Assembly (NCBI RefSeq): GCF_003390865.1
Contig: NZ_QMEJ01000004.1
Coordinates: 124,001-188,000 of the forward strand
Origin: Tropicimonas sp. IMCC34011
Lineage (GTDB): Bacteria; Pseudomonadota; Alphaproteobacteria; Rhodobacterales; Rhodobacteraceae
DNA: 64,000 nucleotides
Direction of reading: 5' to 3'
Shown: in pieces, positions 28,924 to 38,219 of the stretch
How the letters are laid out: the number at the start of each line of letters is the position of its first letter
Position numbering within the stretch: position 1 is the first letter of the stretch
Notes under the pieces: generated by a model
Databases searched by the model: none
What the model saw: the letters and a program-made list of their open reading frames with translations, nothing else
Told to the model about the DNA's origin: nothing
Made by a program: the position numbers and the translations under genes

Positions 28924-31716
28924 TCAATGTGCCGCGGCCCAGTTCGGCCCCCTGCCAGCCTCCACGACGAGGGGGACGGAAAGCTTCACGGCCGGGTCGG
29001 CAGCGCCTTCCATGACCTCGCGCACGCGCTCGGAGACCTCGTCCGCCGCGCTCTCGTCCACCTCGAAGATCAATTCGTCATGCACCTGCAGGAGCATCTT
29101 CGCCGGCATCCCCTCGATTGCGGGCTCCATGCGGATCATGGCGCGCCGGATGATATCCGCCGCCGTCCCCTGGATCGGCGCATTGATCGCGGCGCGTTTG
29201 GCGAAACCGGCCCCCGGCCCCTTGGCATTGATGTCGGGCGTGTTGATCCGGCGGCCGAAGAGGGTCTCCACGTAGCCGTTGGCCTTCGCGAACTTCGTGG
29301 TCGCGTCCATGTAGTCCTTGATGCCGGGGAAGCGTTCGAAATAGCGGTTGATGAAGGCTTGTGCGTCCTCCCGCGGGATCCTCAGGTTGCGCGCCAGACC
29401 GAAGCCAGAGATGCCGTAAATCACGCCGAAATTGATCGCCTTGGCCTGTCGCCGGATCATCGGGTCCATCCCTTCGACGGGCGTTCCGAACATCTCGGAA
29501 GCGGTCAGCGCGTGGATGTCGACCCCGTCCCGGAACGCCTCGCGCAGCGCGTCGATCCCGGCGATATGGGCGAGTATGCGCAGCTCGATCTGGGAATAGT
29601 CGAGCGAGAGCAGGACCTTGCCCTCCTCCGCCACGAAGGCCTCCCGGATGCGGCGGCCCTCCTCGGTGCGGATCGGAATGTTCTGAAGGTTCGGCTCCGT
29701 GGAGGCGAGGCGGCCGGTATTGGCGCCTGCGATGGAATAGGAGGTGTGGACGCGGCCCGTCTCGGGATTGATGTGGTCCTGAAGGCTGTCGGTATACGTG
29801 GACTTCAGCTTGGAGAGCTGGCGCCAGTCGAGGACGCGGCCGGGCAGATCGTGCACCGTCGCCAGATCCTCCAGCACGTCGGCGGGCGTGGACCAGGCGC
29901 CGGTCTTGCCCTTCTTGCCGCCTTCGAGCCCCATCCTGTCGAACAGGATCTCGCCCAGCTGCTTGGGGGAGCCCACGTTGAACGGCTCGCCTGCGAGGGC
30001 GTGGATGTCCGCCTCCAACTCGGCCATCTTCTGCGCGAAGGCACCGGACATGCGGGAGAGGACGTTCCGGTCCACCTTGACGCCCTCCAGTTCCATCCGC
30101 GCGAGCACCGGGATCAGCGGCCGCTCCAGCGTCTCGTAGACGGTGGTGACCCGTCCGGCATGGAGCTGGGGCTTGAGATGCTGCCAGAGGCGCAGGGTGA
30201 TGTCCGCATCCTCGGCGGCGTAGCGGACCGCGTCCGGGATCGGGACGCGGTCGAAGGTGATCTGGCTCTTGCCGGAGCCGATGAGCTCCTTGATCGGAAT
30301 GGGGTTGTGGCCGAGGTACCGCTCGGACAGCGCATCCATTCCGTGGGTGTGAAGGCCGGCATGGAGCGCGTAGGACAGCAGCATCGTATCGTCGAGCGGG
30401 GCGACCTCGATGCCGCAGCGGGAGAGGATCTTCGCGTCGTACTTGGCGTTCTGCGCGATCTTCAGGATCGCCGGGTCCTCCAGCATCGGCTTCAGCGCCT
30501 CAAGGACGAGATCCTTGCCGATCTGCCCGTCCGACAGCCCTCCGCCGAACATGTCGTCCTCTCCGGAGCGGTGGGCGAGCGGGATGTAGCAGGCGCGGCC
30601 GGGCGCGATGGCGAGGGAGATCCCGACGAGCTCGGCCCGCATCTCGGAGAGCGAGGTCGTCTCGGTGTCGAAGGCGACGTAACCCTGCGCCGCGATCCGG
30701 TCGAGCCACGCGTCGAGCTGGGTCATGGAGCGGATGCACTCGTAGGCCTCCGGATCGAAGGGCACGGCCTCGGGTACGGGCGGCGCATCGGCCTGGGCCG
30801 GAGCCTGATCCTCGATCGCCGGCGCCTCGACGCCCAGCTTCTCCGCGACGCGCTTGGAGATCGTGCGGAACTCCATCCGGCCAAGGAACTCGAGCAGCAC
30901 GTCCGCGTCCGGCTCCTTCACCTCGAGATCGTCCAGCGTGAAGTCGAGCGGAGTGTCGCAGTCGAGCTGGACGAGGCGCCTCGAGAGACGGATCTGCTCG
31001 GCATGATCGATCAGGGTCTGCCGCCGCTTGGGCTGCTTGATTTCGCCCGCGCGCTCCAGAAGCGTCTCGAGGTCGCCGTATTCGTTGATGAGCTGGGCCG
31101 CGATCTTGAGCCCGATGCCGGGTGCGCCCGGCACGTTGTCGACCGAGTCGCCCGCGAGCGCCTGCACGTCCACCACGCGATCGGGGCCGACGCCGAATTT
31201 CTCCTCCACTTCCTCGACGCCGATGCGCTTGTTCTTCATCGCGTCCAGCATCTCCACCCCGCCGCCGACGAGCTGCATCAGATCCTTGTCGGAGGAGATG
31301 ATGGTCACGCGGCCGCCCGCCTCGCGGGCCTGGCAGGCAAGGGCGGCGATGATGTCGTCCGCCTCGAAACCGGCCTTCTCCTCGCAGGCGATGTTGAACG
31401 CCCGGGTGGCCTCGCGGGTGAGCGGGATCTGCGGGCGCAGGTCCTCCGGCATCTCGTCCCGGTTGGCCTTGTAGAGATCGTAGATCTCGTTGCGGAAGGT
31501 GTGCGAGCCCTTGTCGAAGATCACGGCGGCATGGGTCGGCGCATCCGGGCCGGCACTGTCCTCGATGTACCGGAACAACATGTTGCAGAAGCCCGAGACC
31601 GCCCCGATCGGCAGGCCGTCCGACTTCCGCGTCAGCGGCGGCAGCGCGTGGTAGGCGCGGAAGATGAACGCCGAGCCGTCGATGAGATGCAGGTGGTGTC
31701 CCTTGCCGAATGCCAT
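28924..31716 (-). CDS. polA: DNA polymerase I
   Basis: 930-residue family A polymerase for Okazaki-fragment maturation and repair synthesis. The N-terminal 5'-3' exonuclease domain has LIDGSAFIFRAYHALPP and IISSDKDLMQLVG. The 3'-5' proofreading domain is intact, with YVAFDTETTSLSEMRAELVG. The polymerase domain shows motif A LLSLDYSQIELRILAHI, motif B RRQAKAINFGVIYGISGFGL and motif C LLQVHDELIFEVDE. The start MAFGKGHHLHLIDGSAFIF fits the family. It converges with the DUF1285 gene. Confidence 0.98.
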   Translation of the reverse strand: MAFGKGHHLHLIDGSAFIFRAYHALPPLTRKSDGLPIGAVSGFCNMLFRYIEDSAGPDAPTHAAVIFDKGSHTFRNEIYDLYKANRDEMPEDLRPQIPLTREATRAFNIACEEKAGFEADDIIAALACQAREAGGRVTIISSDKDLMQLVGGGVEMLDAMKNKRIGVEEVEEKFGVGPDRVVDVQALAGDSVDNVPGAPGIGLKIAAQLINEYGDLETLLERAGEIKQPKRRQTLIDHAEQIRLSRRLVQLDCDTPLDFTLDDLEVKEPDADVLLEFLGRMEFRTISKRVAEKLGVEAPAIEDQAPAQADAPPVPEAVPFDPEAYECIRSMTQLDAWLDRIAAQGYVAFDTETTSLSEMRAELVGISLAIAPGRACYIPLAHRSGEDDMFGGGLSDGQIGKDLVLEALKPMLEDPAILKIAQNAKYDAKILSRCGIEVAPLDDTMLLSYALHAGLHTHGMDALSERYLGHNPIPIKELIGSGKSQITFDRVPIPDAVRYAAEDADITLRLWQHLKPQLHAGRVTTVYETLERPLIPVLARMELEGVKVDRNVLSRMSGAFAQKMAELEADIHALAGEPFNVGSPKQLGEILFDRMGLEGGKKGKTGAWSTPADVLEDLATVHDLPGRVLDWRQLSKLKSTYTDSLQDHINPETGRVHTSYSIAGANTGRLASTEPNLQNIPIRTEEGRRIREAFVAEEGKVLLSLDYSQIELRILAHIAGIDALREAFRDGVDIHALTASEMFGTPVEGMDPMIRRQAKAINFGVIYGISGFGLARNLRIPREDAQAFINRYFERFPGIKDYMDATTKFAKANGYVETLFGRRINTPDINAKGPGAGFAKRAAINAPIQGTAADIIRRAMIRMEPAIEGMPAKMLLQVHDELIFEVDESAADEVSERVREVMEGAADPAVKLSVPLVVEAGRGPNWAAAH

Positions 31717-31804
31717 GGCGCGCCGCTCCTGTCGCATGGTTGGGGTGGCGCGATCTCTAGCCGGGTCGCGCGGCGGAATCCATGGGGCGGGAAGGCGCCT
31801 TCGG

Positions 31805-32839
31805 TCAGAGCCGCGCGAGCATGTCCGCAAGGATGCCGATCGAACGCTCCCGGGCCTCGGCCGACGAGCCCGCGTAATTGTCGAGGCCGGGCGCGGAATT
31901 CACCTCGAGGATCGCCGCATCCGCGGCCGTCGCCGCCAGGTCCCCGGCCATCACGTCCACACCCGCCGCGGCGAGCCCCAGCGCATCCGCCGCACGCACC
32001 GCGATCTCCTCGGCTCCCGGCGCCAGCCGCCCCGTCAGATCGACGAGGGAGCCGCCGGTGGAGAGGTTCGCCCCGAAGAGGAGCGGCACCCGCCGCCCGT
32101 CCTGCACCACGTCGTTTCGGGACATCCCCGCCGCGGCGAGCGAGCGGGCGATGCGTGGATCGGCCTCCGAAAGGACGGCGCCTCGCTTGCCCCTCGCAAT
32201 TTTCTCCAATGCCTCCGTGACGAGCGCGTCGGCGCTGCGCACCCCGTCCCCCTCGATGAAGGGCGGCGCGCGCCGGTAAGCCGCCCGCACCCGCCCGTCG
32301 AGGACGAACAGCCTGTGATCGGTGCCCGGCAGGAGCCGCTCCACCCGCGCCCGATCCTCGCGGGCGAGGAGCGCGCCGAGATCCCGCTCGATCTGGGCCG
32401 CGCCCGTTGCGAGCGACACGCCGCGCCCCTCGGAGCCGTTGTTCGGTTTGACCGCGACCGGCGCGCCGGCGGCGAAGGCCACAGCCTCCGGCAAGCCCGG
32501 CAGGCCGGCGCCCGCTGCGCCGATCCTGAGCCCGAGCCTGTCCCGGAACGTCTCGGCGAAGACCGTGATCCCCTCGGCGGCCGGCAGCCCGGCGGCCTGC
32601 AACACCTCGGCGGTCCAGCCCTTGTCCGCGGCGATCGCCGCCGCCGCGTCGGAGTTCACGCCGAGAGAGGCGCCGAAGATCGGCCGCGCCTGCCCGTCCG
32701 CCCGGACGAATCGCGCCAGATGACCGAATGTCCGCTCGATCTCCAGATGCCCGCCGCACCGCGTCGCCGCTTCGCGCAGGAGCGTCACGAGGACGCGAGA
32801 CCGGGCAAGCCGCTCGGCGTCCGGCACCTCGTAGAGCAT
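31805..32839 (-). CDS. ATP-grasp ligase-like protein (cyanophycin synthetase/GshF-like)
   Basis: 344-residue protein with an ATP-grasp fold. VLQAAGLPAAEGITVF precedes the nucleotide-binding loop AVKPNNGSEGRGVSLATG, and metal ligands lie in AAILEVNSAPGLDNYAG, which matches the EVNxxPG motif of cyanophycin synthetase and fused glutathione synthetases. Such enzymes form peptide or amide bonds through an acyl phosphate. There is no ligase partner domain and no adjacent amino-acid pathway, so the substrate is unknown. It abuts the ABC ATPase gene with no gap, so the two are presumably co-transcribed. Confidence 0.78.
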   Translation of the reverse strand: MLYEVPDAERLARSRVLVTLLREAATRCGGHLEIERTFGHLARFVRADGQARPIFGASLGVNSDAAAAIAADKGWTAEVLQAAGLPAAEGITVFAETFRDRLGLRIGAAGAGLPGLPEAVAFAAGAPVAVKPNNGSEGRGVSLATGAAQIERDLGALLAREDRARVERLLPGTDHRLFVLDGRVRAAYRRAPPFIEGDGVRSADALVTEALEKIARGKRGAVLSEADPRIARSLAAAGMSRNDVVQDGRRVPLLFGANLSTGGSLVDLTGRLAPGAEEIAVRAADALGLAAAGVDVMAGDLAATAADAAILEVNSAPGLDNYAGSSAEARERSIGILADMLARL

Positions 32840-33814
32840 TCAGGCGGCGCCGGCCTCGACGGACGTCTCCTCGTCCGCATGCGAGGTCAGGGCGAGGAAC
32901 GCATCCTCGAGATTCGGCTCCTCGCTGCGCACATCGGCCACGGAAATCCCGGCCGCGCGCACGATGTCGAGAAGCTGCCCCGCCGTCACCTCGCCGCGCC
33001 GGTAGGTGAGCGCCACGGCCCCCGCCGGACGGCGCGACATCTCGACGCCCTCCGGCAGGCCCGGAAGCTCCCCGATGGGCGTATCCTCCTGCGGCGTCAC
33101 CACAAGGGCCTTGGCATCGAGACGGCCCACGAGGTTCTGCGTCGAATCCTGCGCCACGATCCGGCCCCGGTCGACGATGGCGATCTCGTCGCACATCTCC
33201 TGCGCTTCCTCGAGGTAATGCGTGGTGAGGATGATCGTCATGCCATCCTCCTCGTTCAGCCGCCGCACGTTCCTCCACAGCATCTTGCGCAGTTCGATAT
33301 CCACGCCGGCCGTCGGCTCGTCGAGGACGAGAACATGCGGGCGGTGAACCAGCGCCTTGCCCAGAAGCAGCCGCCGCCGCATGCCCCCAGACAGGTTACG
33401 CGCATAGGCGGAGGCCTTGTCCGTAAGGCCGATGGTTTCGAGGATCTCGTCCGTCCGCCGCTCCCGCTTCGGCACGCCGTAGAGCCCGGCCTGCACCTCG
33501 AGCGATTGGCGCGGCGTGAAGAAGGGATCCATGTTCAGCTCCTGCGGCATCACGCCGATGGACGCGCGCGATTGCCGCGGATTCACATCCTGGTCGAAGC
33601 CCCAGATCCGAACCTTCCCCGAGGTCTTCACCACGAGGCCCGCGAGAATGTTGATCAAGGTGGACTTGCCGGCGCCGTTCGGCCCCAGAAGCCCGAAGAT
33701 CGCGCCCGCGCGCACTGTGAGGTCGACTCCGTCCAGCGCGGTCTTGGGGGGCTCGCCGCCCACCGCCGCGTAAGTCTTCGTCAGCCCGTCGATCTCGATG
33801 GCGTTGCCCGTCAT
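32840..33814 (-). CDS. ABC transporter ATP-binding protein
   Basis: ATPase subunit of an ABC-2 type transporter, 324 residues. Walker A is GLLGPNGAGKSTLINILAG, the signature LSGGMRRRLLLGKALVHRP, Walker B VLVLDEPTAGVD, and the switch histidine lies in IILTTHYLEEAQ. A C-terminal extension of about 100 residues follows, as in DrrA-type exporters. No permease gene lies next to it on either side. It starts at ATG 33814; an upstream TTG at 33841 is less likely. It is divergent from the zinc-finger gene and abuts the ATP-grasp gene. Confidence 0.92.
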   Translation of the reverse strand: MTGNAIEIDGLTKTYAAVGGEPPKTALDGVDLTVRAGAIFGLLGPNGAGKSTLINILAGLVVKTSGKVRIWGFDQDVNPRQSRASIGVMPQELNMDPFFTPRQSLEVQAGLYGVPKRERRTDEILETIGLTDKASAYARNLSGGMRRRLLLGKALVHRPHVLVLDEPTAGVDIELRKMLWRNVRRLNEEDGMTIILTTHYLEEAQEMCDEIAIVDRGRIVAQDSTQNLVGRLDAKALVVTPQEDTPIGELPGLPEGVEMSRRPAGAVALTYRRGEVTAGQLLDIVRAAGISVADVRSEEPNLEDAFLALTSHADEETSVEAGAA

Positions 33815-33902
33815 GCGCCCTCCGGCCCCTTGCCCGTGCAAGGGCGTTCCTTATGATGCCGCGAACTTAAGGCCCACCGGGCGCCGCGACAAGGAAACCG
33901 CA

Positions 33903-34100
33903 ATGACCAAGCCCCCCGGATCCCCCTCCATCGATCCCCCGGAGACCGAGGTCGTGAACAAAATGCGCGTGGTCTGCGACGGCAGCGGCCCGGGCCTCGG
34001 GCATCCCCGCGTCTGGCTTTCGGTCAGCCACGAGACGGGTTGGGTCGAATGTCCCTATTGCGACAAGAAGTTCGTGCACGAGGACTGGGCGGAAAGCTGA
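33903..34100 (+). CDS. Zinc-finger (CHCC-type) domain protein
   Basis: 65-residue protein of the small zinc-finger family related to the NDUFS6 (complex I 13 kDa) C-terminal domain. The ligands are the cysteine in RVVCDGSGPGLGHPRVWLS, the histidine there, and the C-P-Y-C pair in WVECPYCDKKFV. Alphaproteobacteria commonly encode such a stand-alone homologue. It may serve complex I assembly, but that is inferred from the mitochondrial family. The ATG at 33903 is preceded by an AAGGAAA ribosome binding site. Confidence 0.88.
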   Translation: MTKPPGSPSIDPPETEVVNKMRVVCDGSGPGLGHPRVWLSVSHETGWVECPYCDKKFVHEDWAES

Positions 34101-34163
34101 ACCACTTCACCGCGTGTTAATGCGAATCAGGTTTCCTCTGCGGTAGCAGAACCGGAGCCCGAG

Positions 34164-34589
34164 ATGCCGTCCTCGCACCAGATCGTAGCCGTCCGCCGCA
34201 GCTTTCTGCTCGCGTCCTCGCGGGACGATGCGCTGGTGGCGAACTTCTACGGGCTGCTCTTCTCGGAAAACCCCGGCCTCCGCGCGATCTTTCCGCAGGA
34301 CATGCGCGGTCAGCATTCCAAACTGAAGGACATGCTCCAGACGGCGCTGACCTCGCTTCACACGCCCCGTGCCCTCATCGCCCCGCTCAAGGCGCTCGGC
34401 GCGCGCCATCAGGGCTACGGCGCGCGGCCGGAGCACTATCCCGTCGTCGCCAGTACCCTGATCGCCACGCTGAGGGAGGCGACTGGCCCCCTCTGGACGG
34501 AGGAGACGGAAGACGCCTGGAGCGCTGTCCTCGGCTTCGTCGCCGAACACATGATCGCCGGAGCAAAGGAAGCCGCCGCAGCGGCATGA
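34164..34589 (+). CDS. Single-domain globin
   Basis: 141-residue haem globin of the flavohaemoglobin/bacterial haemoglobin lineage, without a reductase domain. The likely proximal histidine is in LGARHQGYGARPEHYPVV, the same arrangement as in bacterial haemoglobins. DALVANFYGLLFSENPGLRA and IFPQDMRGQHSKLKDML cover the B to E helices. It probably binds oxygen or nitric oxide in the cytoplasm. It is monocistronic by spacing. No FNR-like or NO-responsive operator is clear upstream. Confidence 0.9.
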   Translation: MPSSHQIVAVRRSFLLASSRDDALVANFYGLLFSENPGLRAIFPQDMRGQHSKLKDMLQTALTSLHTPRALIAPLKALGARHQGYGARPEHYPVVASTLIATLREATGPLWTEETEDAWSAVLGFVAEHMIAGAKEAAAAA

Positions 34590-34728
34590 CGTAGCAAGCC
34601 GCGCGCCGGCTGGATGTCCCGCCCCCGCCCACCGTCCGCTCCACGTTTCCTGCCGAAGACGGCCCACCCGGCGGCCGGGCGATGCTCCCGCTTGCCGCTC
34701 CCGGCGATCCCCGGCATACCCGGAACCG

Positions 34729-35373
34729 ATGAAACCGCAGCTTTCCTATCCGGACCTCGTAAAGGCCTTCACCCGCTTTCGTGACGCGGAGCCGGAGCCG
34801 AAGGGGGAGCTCGTGCATGACAGCGCGTTCACCCTTCTCGTCGCCGTCGTTTTGTCCGCGCAGGCAACGGATCGCGGTGTGAACAAGGCCACCGAACCGC
34901 TGTTCGCCGCTGCCCGCACACCGGAGGCGATGCTGGCTCTCGGCGAAGAGGGCATCGCGGAGCACATCAAGTCCATCGGTCTCTTCCGGAACAAGGCGAA
35001 GAACGTCCTGAAGCTCTCCCGCATCCTCGTGGAGGAATACGGTGGCGAGGTCCCCTCCTCCCGTGCCGCCCTCGTGGCACTGCCGGGGGTCGGGCGGAAG
35101 ACGGCGAATGTCGTTCTCAATTCGTGGTTCAAGATGCCCGCGCAGGCGGTGGACACGCATATCTTCCGCGTCGGGAACCGCACCGGCATCGCGCCCGGCA
35201 AGGACGTCATCGCTGTCGAGCGGGCGATCGAGGACCACGTCCCCGCGGAATTTCAACTTCACGCCCACCACTGGCTGATCCTGCACGGGCGCTACACCTG
35301 TACGGCGCGGAACCCCAAATGCGGCGCCTGCGTGCTGGGGGATCTGTGCTGCAACGAAGGAAAGACGGCATGA
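34729..35373 (+). CDS. nth: Endonuclease III
   Basis: 214-residue bifunctional DNA glycosylase/AP lyase for oxidised pyrimidines. The helix-hairpin-helix with the catalytic lysine is LPGVGRKTANVVLNSWF, the catalytic aspartate lies in AVDTHIFRVGNRTG, and the 4Fe-4S cysteines form C-x6-C-x2-C-x5-C (CTARNPKCGACVLGDLC). The length is normal. It overlaps the adenosine kinase gene by ATGA, a pairing seen in Rhodobacterales with no known functional reason. Confidence 0.97.
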   Translation: MKPQLSYPDLVKAFTRFRDAEPEPKGELVHDSAFTLLVAVVLSAQATDRGVNKATEPLFAAARTPEAMLALGEEGIAEHIKSIGLFRNKAKNVLKLSRILVEEYGGEVPSSRAALVALPGVGRKTANVVLNSWFKMPAQAVDTHIFRVGNRTGIAPGKDVIAVERAIEDHVPAEFQLHAHHWLILHGRYTCTARNPKCGACVLGDLCCNEGKTA

Positions 35374-36356
35374 GCGGCTACAGCGTCATCGGGATGGGGA
35401 ATGCCATCGTCGACGTCCTCTCCCATTGCGACGACACGTTCCTCGACCACATGGGGATCGAGAAGGGCATCATGCAGCTCGTGGAGCGCGAGCGGGCCGA
35501 AACGCTCTACGGAGCGATGGAGGAGCGGCGTCAGGTCGCCGGCGGTTCCGTGGCGAACACGCTCGCAGGCCTCGGCGCGCTCGGCCTCTCCGCCGGTCTC
35601 ATCGGCAAGGTCCGCGACGACGCGCTCGGCCGGTTCTACGCCTCCGCCATGCCGCCGGGATCGACGTTTTTGAACGCGCCCGTCGCCGGGGCGGATCTTC
35701 CATCGAGCCGGTCCATGATCTTCGTCACCCCGGACGGCGAGCGCTCGATGAACACCTATCTCGGCATCTCCGCCGAACTGGGCCCGGAAGACCTGCCGGA
35801 GGAGGAGATTCGGGGCGCCGACATCCTGTTCCTCGAGGGCTATCTCTTCGACAAGAGCCCCGGCAAGCAGGCGTTCCTCCGCGCCGCGGATCTCGTCCGA
35901 TCGGGCGGGGGTCGTGCCGGGATCGCGCTGTCGGATCCGTTCTGCGTGGACCGGCACCGGGAGGATTTCCGCAGTCTCGTCGCCGGCCCGATGGATTTCG
36001 TGATCGGCAACCGCGAGGAATGGATGTCCCTCTACCAGACGGACTCGCTCGATGCGGCGATGGAGCTGGCCGTGGCGGATTGCGATCTCGTCGTCTGCAC
36101 GCGATCTGGCGACTCCGTCCTGCTCTTCCGGGATGGCGAGCGAGCCGAGGCGGAGGTCTCCCGTGTCGTACCGGTGGACGCGACCGGCGCGGGAGACCAG
36201 TTCGCGGCGGGTTTCCTCTACGGTCTCGTCACCGGCAAGGACCTCAAGACCTGCGGCCGCATGGGCTGCATCGCCGCGACCGAGGTCATCGGCCATTTCG
36301 GCGCCCGCCCCGAGGCCGACATCAAGGCGCTCTTCCGGGATGCCGGGCTGATCTGA
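35370..36356 (+). CDS. Adenosine kinase (PfkB family)
   Basis: 328-residue PfkB/ribokinase-family sugar kinase most like adenosine kinases. The N-terminal GMGNAIVDVLSHCDD, the glycine pair in VAGGSVANTLAGLGALG and the catalytic DATGAGDQFAAGFLYGLVTG are all present. The likely reaction is phosphorylation of adenosine to AMP in purine salvage. The ATG at 35370 overlaps the nth stop and begins the conserved N-terminus. It ends 22 bases from the convergent PAP2 gene. Substrate preference is inferred from family membership. Confidence 0.9.
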   Translation: MSGYSVIGMGNAIVDVLSHCDDTFLDHMGIEKGIMQLVERERAETLYGAMEERRQVAGGSVANTLAGLGALGLSAGLIGKVRDDALGRFYASAMPPGSTFLNAPVAGADLPSSRSMIFVTPDGERSMNTYLGISAELGPEDLPEEEIRGADILFLEGYLFDKSPGKQAFLRAADLVRSGGGRAGIALSDPFCVDRHREDFRSLVAGPMDFVIGNREEWMSLYQTDSLDAAMELAVADCDLVVCTRSGDSVLLFRDGERAEAEVSRVVPVDATGAGDQFAAGFLYGLVTGKDLKTCGRMGCIAATEVIGHFGARPEADIKALFRDAGLI

Positions 36357-36378
36357 CCGGCCCAATCCGGCGGGGGGC

Positions 36379-37155
36379 TCAGGCGTCCCCGCCCTTCGCC
36401 TTGAATTCCGGGTGGTTCGGCGAATCCCGGTCCGTCAGCACCATGCTCGGCGGCTCGCCGCGGTCCAGAAGCTCGGTCGCCAGGGCCACCGCCAGCGCCC
36501 AGCCGGTCCCAGCGGCCCAGCCGGCCAGCACGTCCGACGGCCAGTGCACACCGAGATAGACCCGGCTTACCCCCACCGCGATCGTGAGGAGCGCCGCCAG
36601 GGCGATGACGTAGATCTTGATGGCCCGCCGCTCCTGCACCCGCGCCACCAGTACCGCCAACGTCAGGTACACGATCGCGGACATCATCGAATGGCCGGAC
36701 GGGAAGGACGCGGTGTGGACGATGGACCCGTGTGGCACGATGTCCGGCCGCGCCCGGTCGAACGCGTTCTTCGCGACCTGCGAGAAGAGGATCCCGGACG
36801 AGACCGCGATCAGCAGCACCACCATCGACATGCGGTTGCGCTGAAGCCAGAGCAGTCCGGCGACGGCGATGGTGAGGAGCGTGAGCACACCCACGCCACC
36901 GAGTGCGGTGAAATCCCTCATCAGCTCTTCCACGAACGGCGGGCCGATCGGATTCGACGGATCGCCGGGCGTGCGCATCAACAGGATGATCGCCCGTTCG
37001 AGCCGGGCCGCGGGACCGTAGGCCACGCTTTCCGCCAGCTCGGCGAACCCCCATGCCACCATCGCAAGAAGTGCGAGCAGCGCCATGGTCGAGAATTCGG
37101 GGCGCCCGCGCTGGATCAGCGAGCGAATGAAGGAGAGACGGCGGATCGGTGACAT
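36379..37155 (-). CDS. PAP2 family membrane phosphatase
   Basis: 258-residue integral-membrane phosphatase of the PAP2/undecaprenyl-diphosphatase type. All three signature blocks are present: KNAFDRARP, SFPSGHSMMSAIVYL and SRVYLGVHWPSDVLAGWAAG. Around five to six hydrophobic segments are visible. Likely substrates are phosphatidic acid, lipid A phosphates or undecaprenyl diphosphate at the periplasmic face. It converges with the adenosine kinase gene and lies 30 bases downstream of the nitronate-monooxygenase-like gene on the same strand side. Confidence 0.92.
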   Translation of the reverse strand: MSPIRRLSFIRSLIQRGRPEFSTMALLALLAMVAWGFAELAESVAYGPAARLERAIILLMRTPGDPSNPIGPPFVEELMRDFTALGGVGVLTLLTIAVAGLLWLQRNRMSMVVLLIAVSSGILFSQVAKNAFDRARPDIVPHGSIVHTASFPSGHSMMSAIVYLTLAVLVARVQERRAIKIYVIALAALLTIAVGVSRVYLGVHWPSDVLAGWAAGTGWALAVALATELLDRGEPPSMVLTDRDSPNHPEFKAKGGDA

Positions 37156-37185
37156 CGGCGCAGAATGGCGGTCAGGCGCGCCGGG

Positions 37186-38133
37186 TCAAGCCGAAGGCGC
37201 CGCGGCAAAGGGATCCATCCCCGCCGAGGCCATGGCGGCGCGGTACTCCTCGAGGAGCCGCGCGCAGAGTTCAGCCGTCGGCAGCACGTCCGTGATCGCC
37301 GCGCTCCCCTGCCCGGCAGACCAAACGGTGCTCCAGGCTTTCGCCTCGTGCCCGGCATCCAGCTTGCCGCCGGGGCCGAGATTGTCTGGATCGAGCCCAG
37401 CCGCGACGATGGAGGGACGCAGGAAGTTGGCGTTCACGCCGGAGATTGCGGGGGTGTAGACGACGTCCGCGGCGCCGCTGTCCATGATCATGCGCTTGTA
37501 CGCATCGTCCACCATCGCCTCTTCGGTCGCGATGAAGCGCGTGCCGAGATAGGCGAGGTCCGCCCCCATGACGCGAGCCGCGGCGATGTCCTGTCCGGTG
37601 GAGATGGCACCGCCGAGAATGACGGTGCCGTCGAAGACCTGCCGGATCTCGGTCAGGAGCGCGAACGGGCTGGTCGCGCCGGCATGGCCGCCCGCGCCTG
37701 CCGCGATCCCGATCACTCCATCCACGCCCGCCTCGGCGGCCTTCTCGGCATGGCGGCGCGTGGTCACGTCGTGGAAGACGAGCCCGCCATAGGAATGGAC
37801 CGCGTCGACAAGGTCAGAGACCGCGCCGAGAGACGTGATGACCAGCGGAACCTCGTGCTCCACGATCACCTTCAGGTCCGCTTCGACGCGGGGATTGGAC
37901 CGATGAACGATGAGATTGACGCCGAAGGGGGCATCGCCGTCGCCCAATGCGTCCTCGATCTCGTCCAGCCACTCGGCAAACCCTTCCGTCGTGCGCTGGT
38001 TGAGGGCGGGGAAGGTCCCGAGAACGCCGGCGCGGCAGGTCTCGATGACGAGCTCGGGGCCCGAGGTCAGGAACATCGGCGCAGCGATGGCGGGGAGGGA
38101 CAGGCGCCCCTCCAGCGTCTTGGGCAATGTCAT
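37186..38133 (-). CDS. Nitronate monooxygenase/2-nitropropane dioxygenase-like FMN enzyme
   Basis: 315-residue TIM-barrel flavoprotein of the NPD family. Landmarks are LPAIAAPMFLTSGPELV, the FMN-contact region VDGVIGIAAGAGGHAGATSP and LGGAISTGQDIAAARVMGAD followed by LGTRFIATEEAM. Members oxidise nitronates or act as enoyl reductases; the in vivo substrate is not evident. The start at 38133 fits the family start better than the arginine-rich extension upstream. It lies downstream of the second crotonase gene on the same strand, 86 bases away. Confidence 0.9.
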   Translation of the reverse strand: MTLPKTLEGRLSLPAIAAPMFLTSGPELVIETCRAGVLGTFPALNQRTTEGFAEWLDEIEDALGDGDAPFGVNLIVHRSNPRVEADLKVIVEHEVPLVITSLGAVSDLVDAVHSYGGLVFHDVTTRRHAEKAAEAGVDGVIGIAAGAGGHAGATSPFALLTEIRQVFDGTVILGGAISTGQDIAAARVMGADLAYLGTRFIATEEAMVDDAYKRMIMDSGAADVVYTPAISGVNANFLRPSIVAAGLDPDNLGPGGKLDAGHEAKAWSTVWSAGQGSAAITDVLPTAELCARLLEEYRAAMASAGMDPFAAAPSA

Positions 38134-38219
38134 GCGGTCGGCCTCCCGGGGTCTCTCTCCTGACCATGACGATAGGCGACGCCGGCATAGGAGCAACCGC
38201 GACGCTCCGTCAGGACGTG

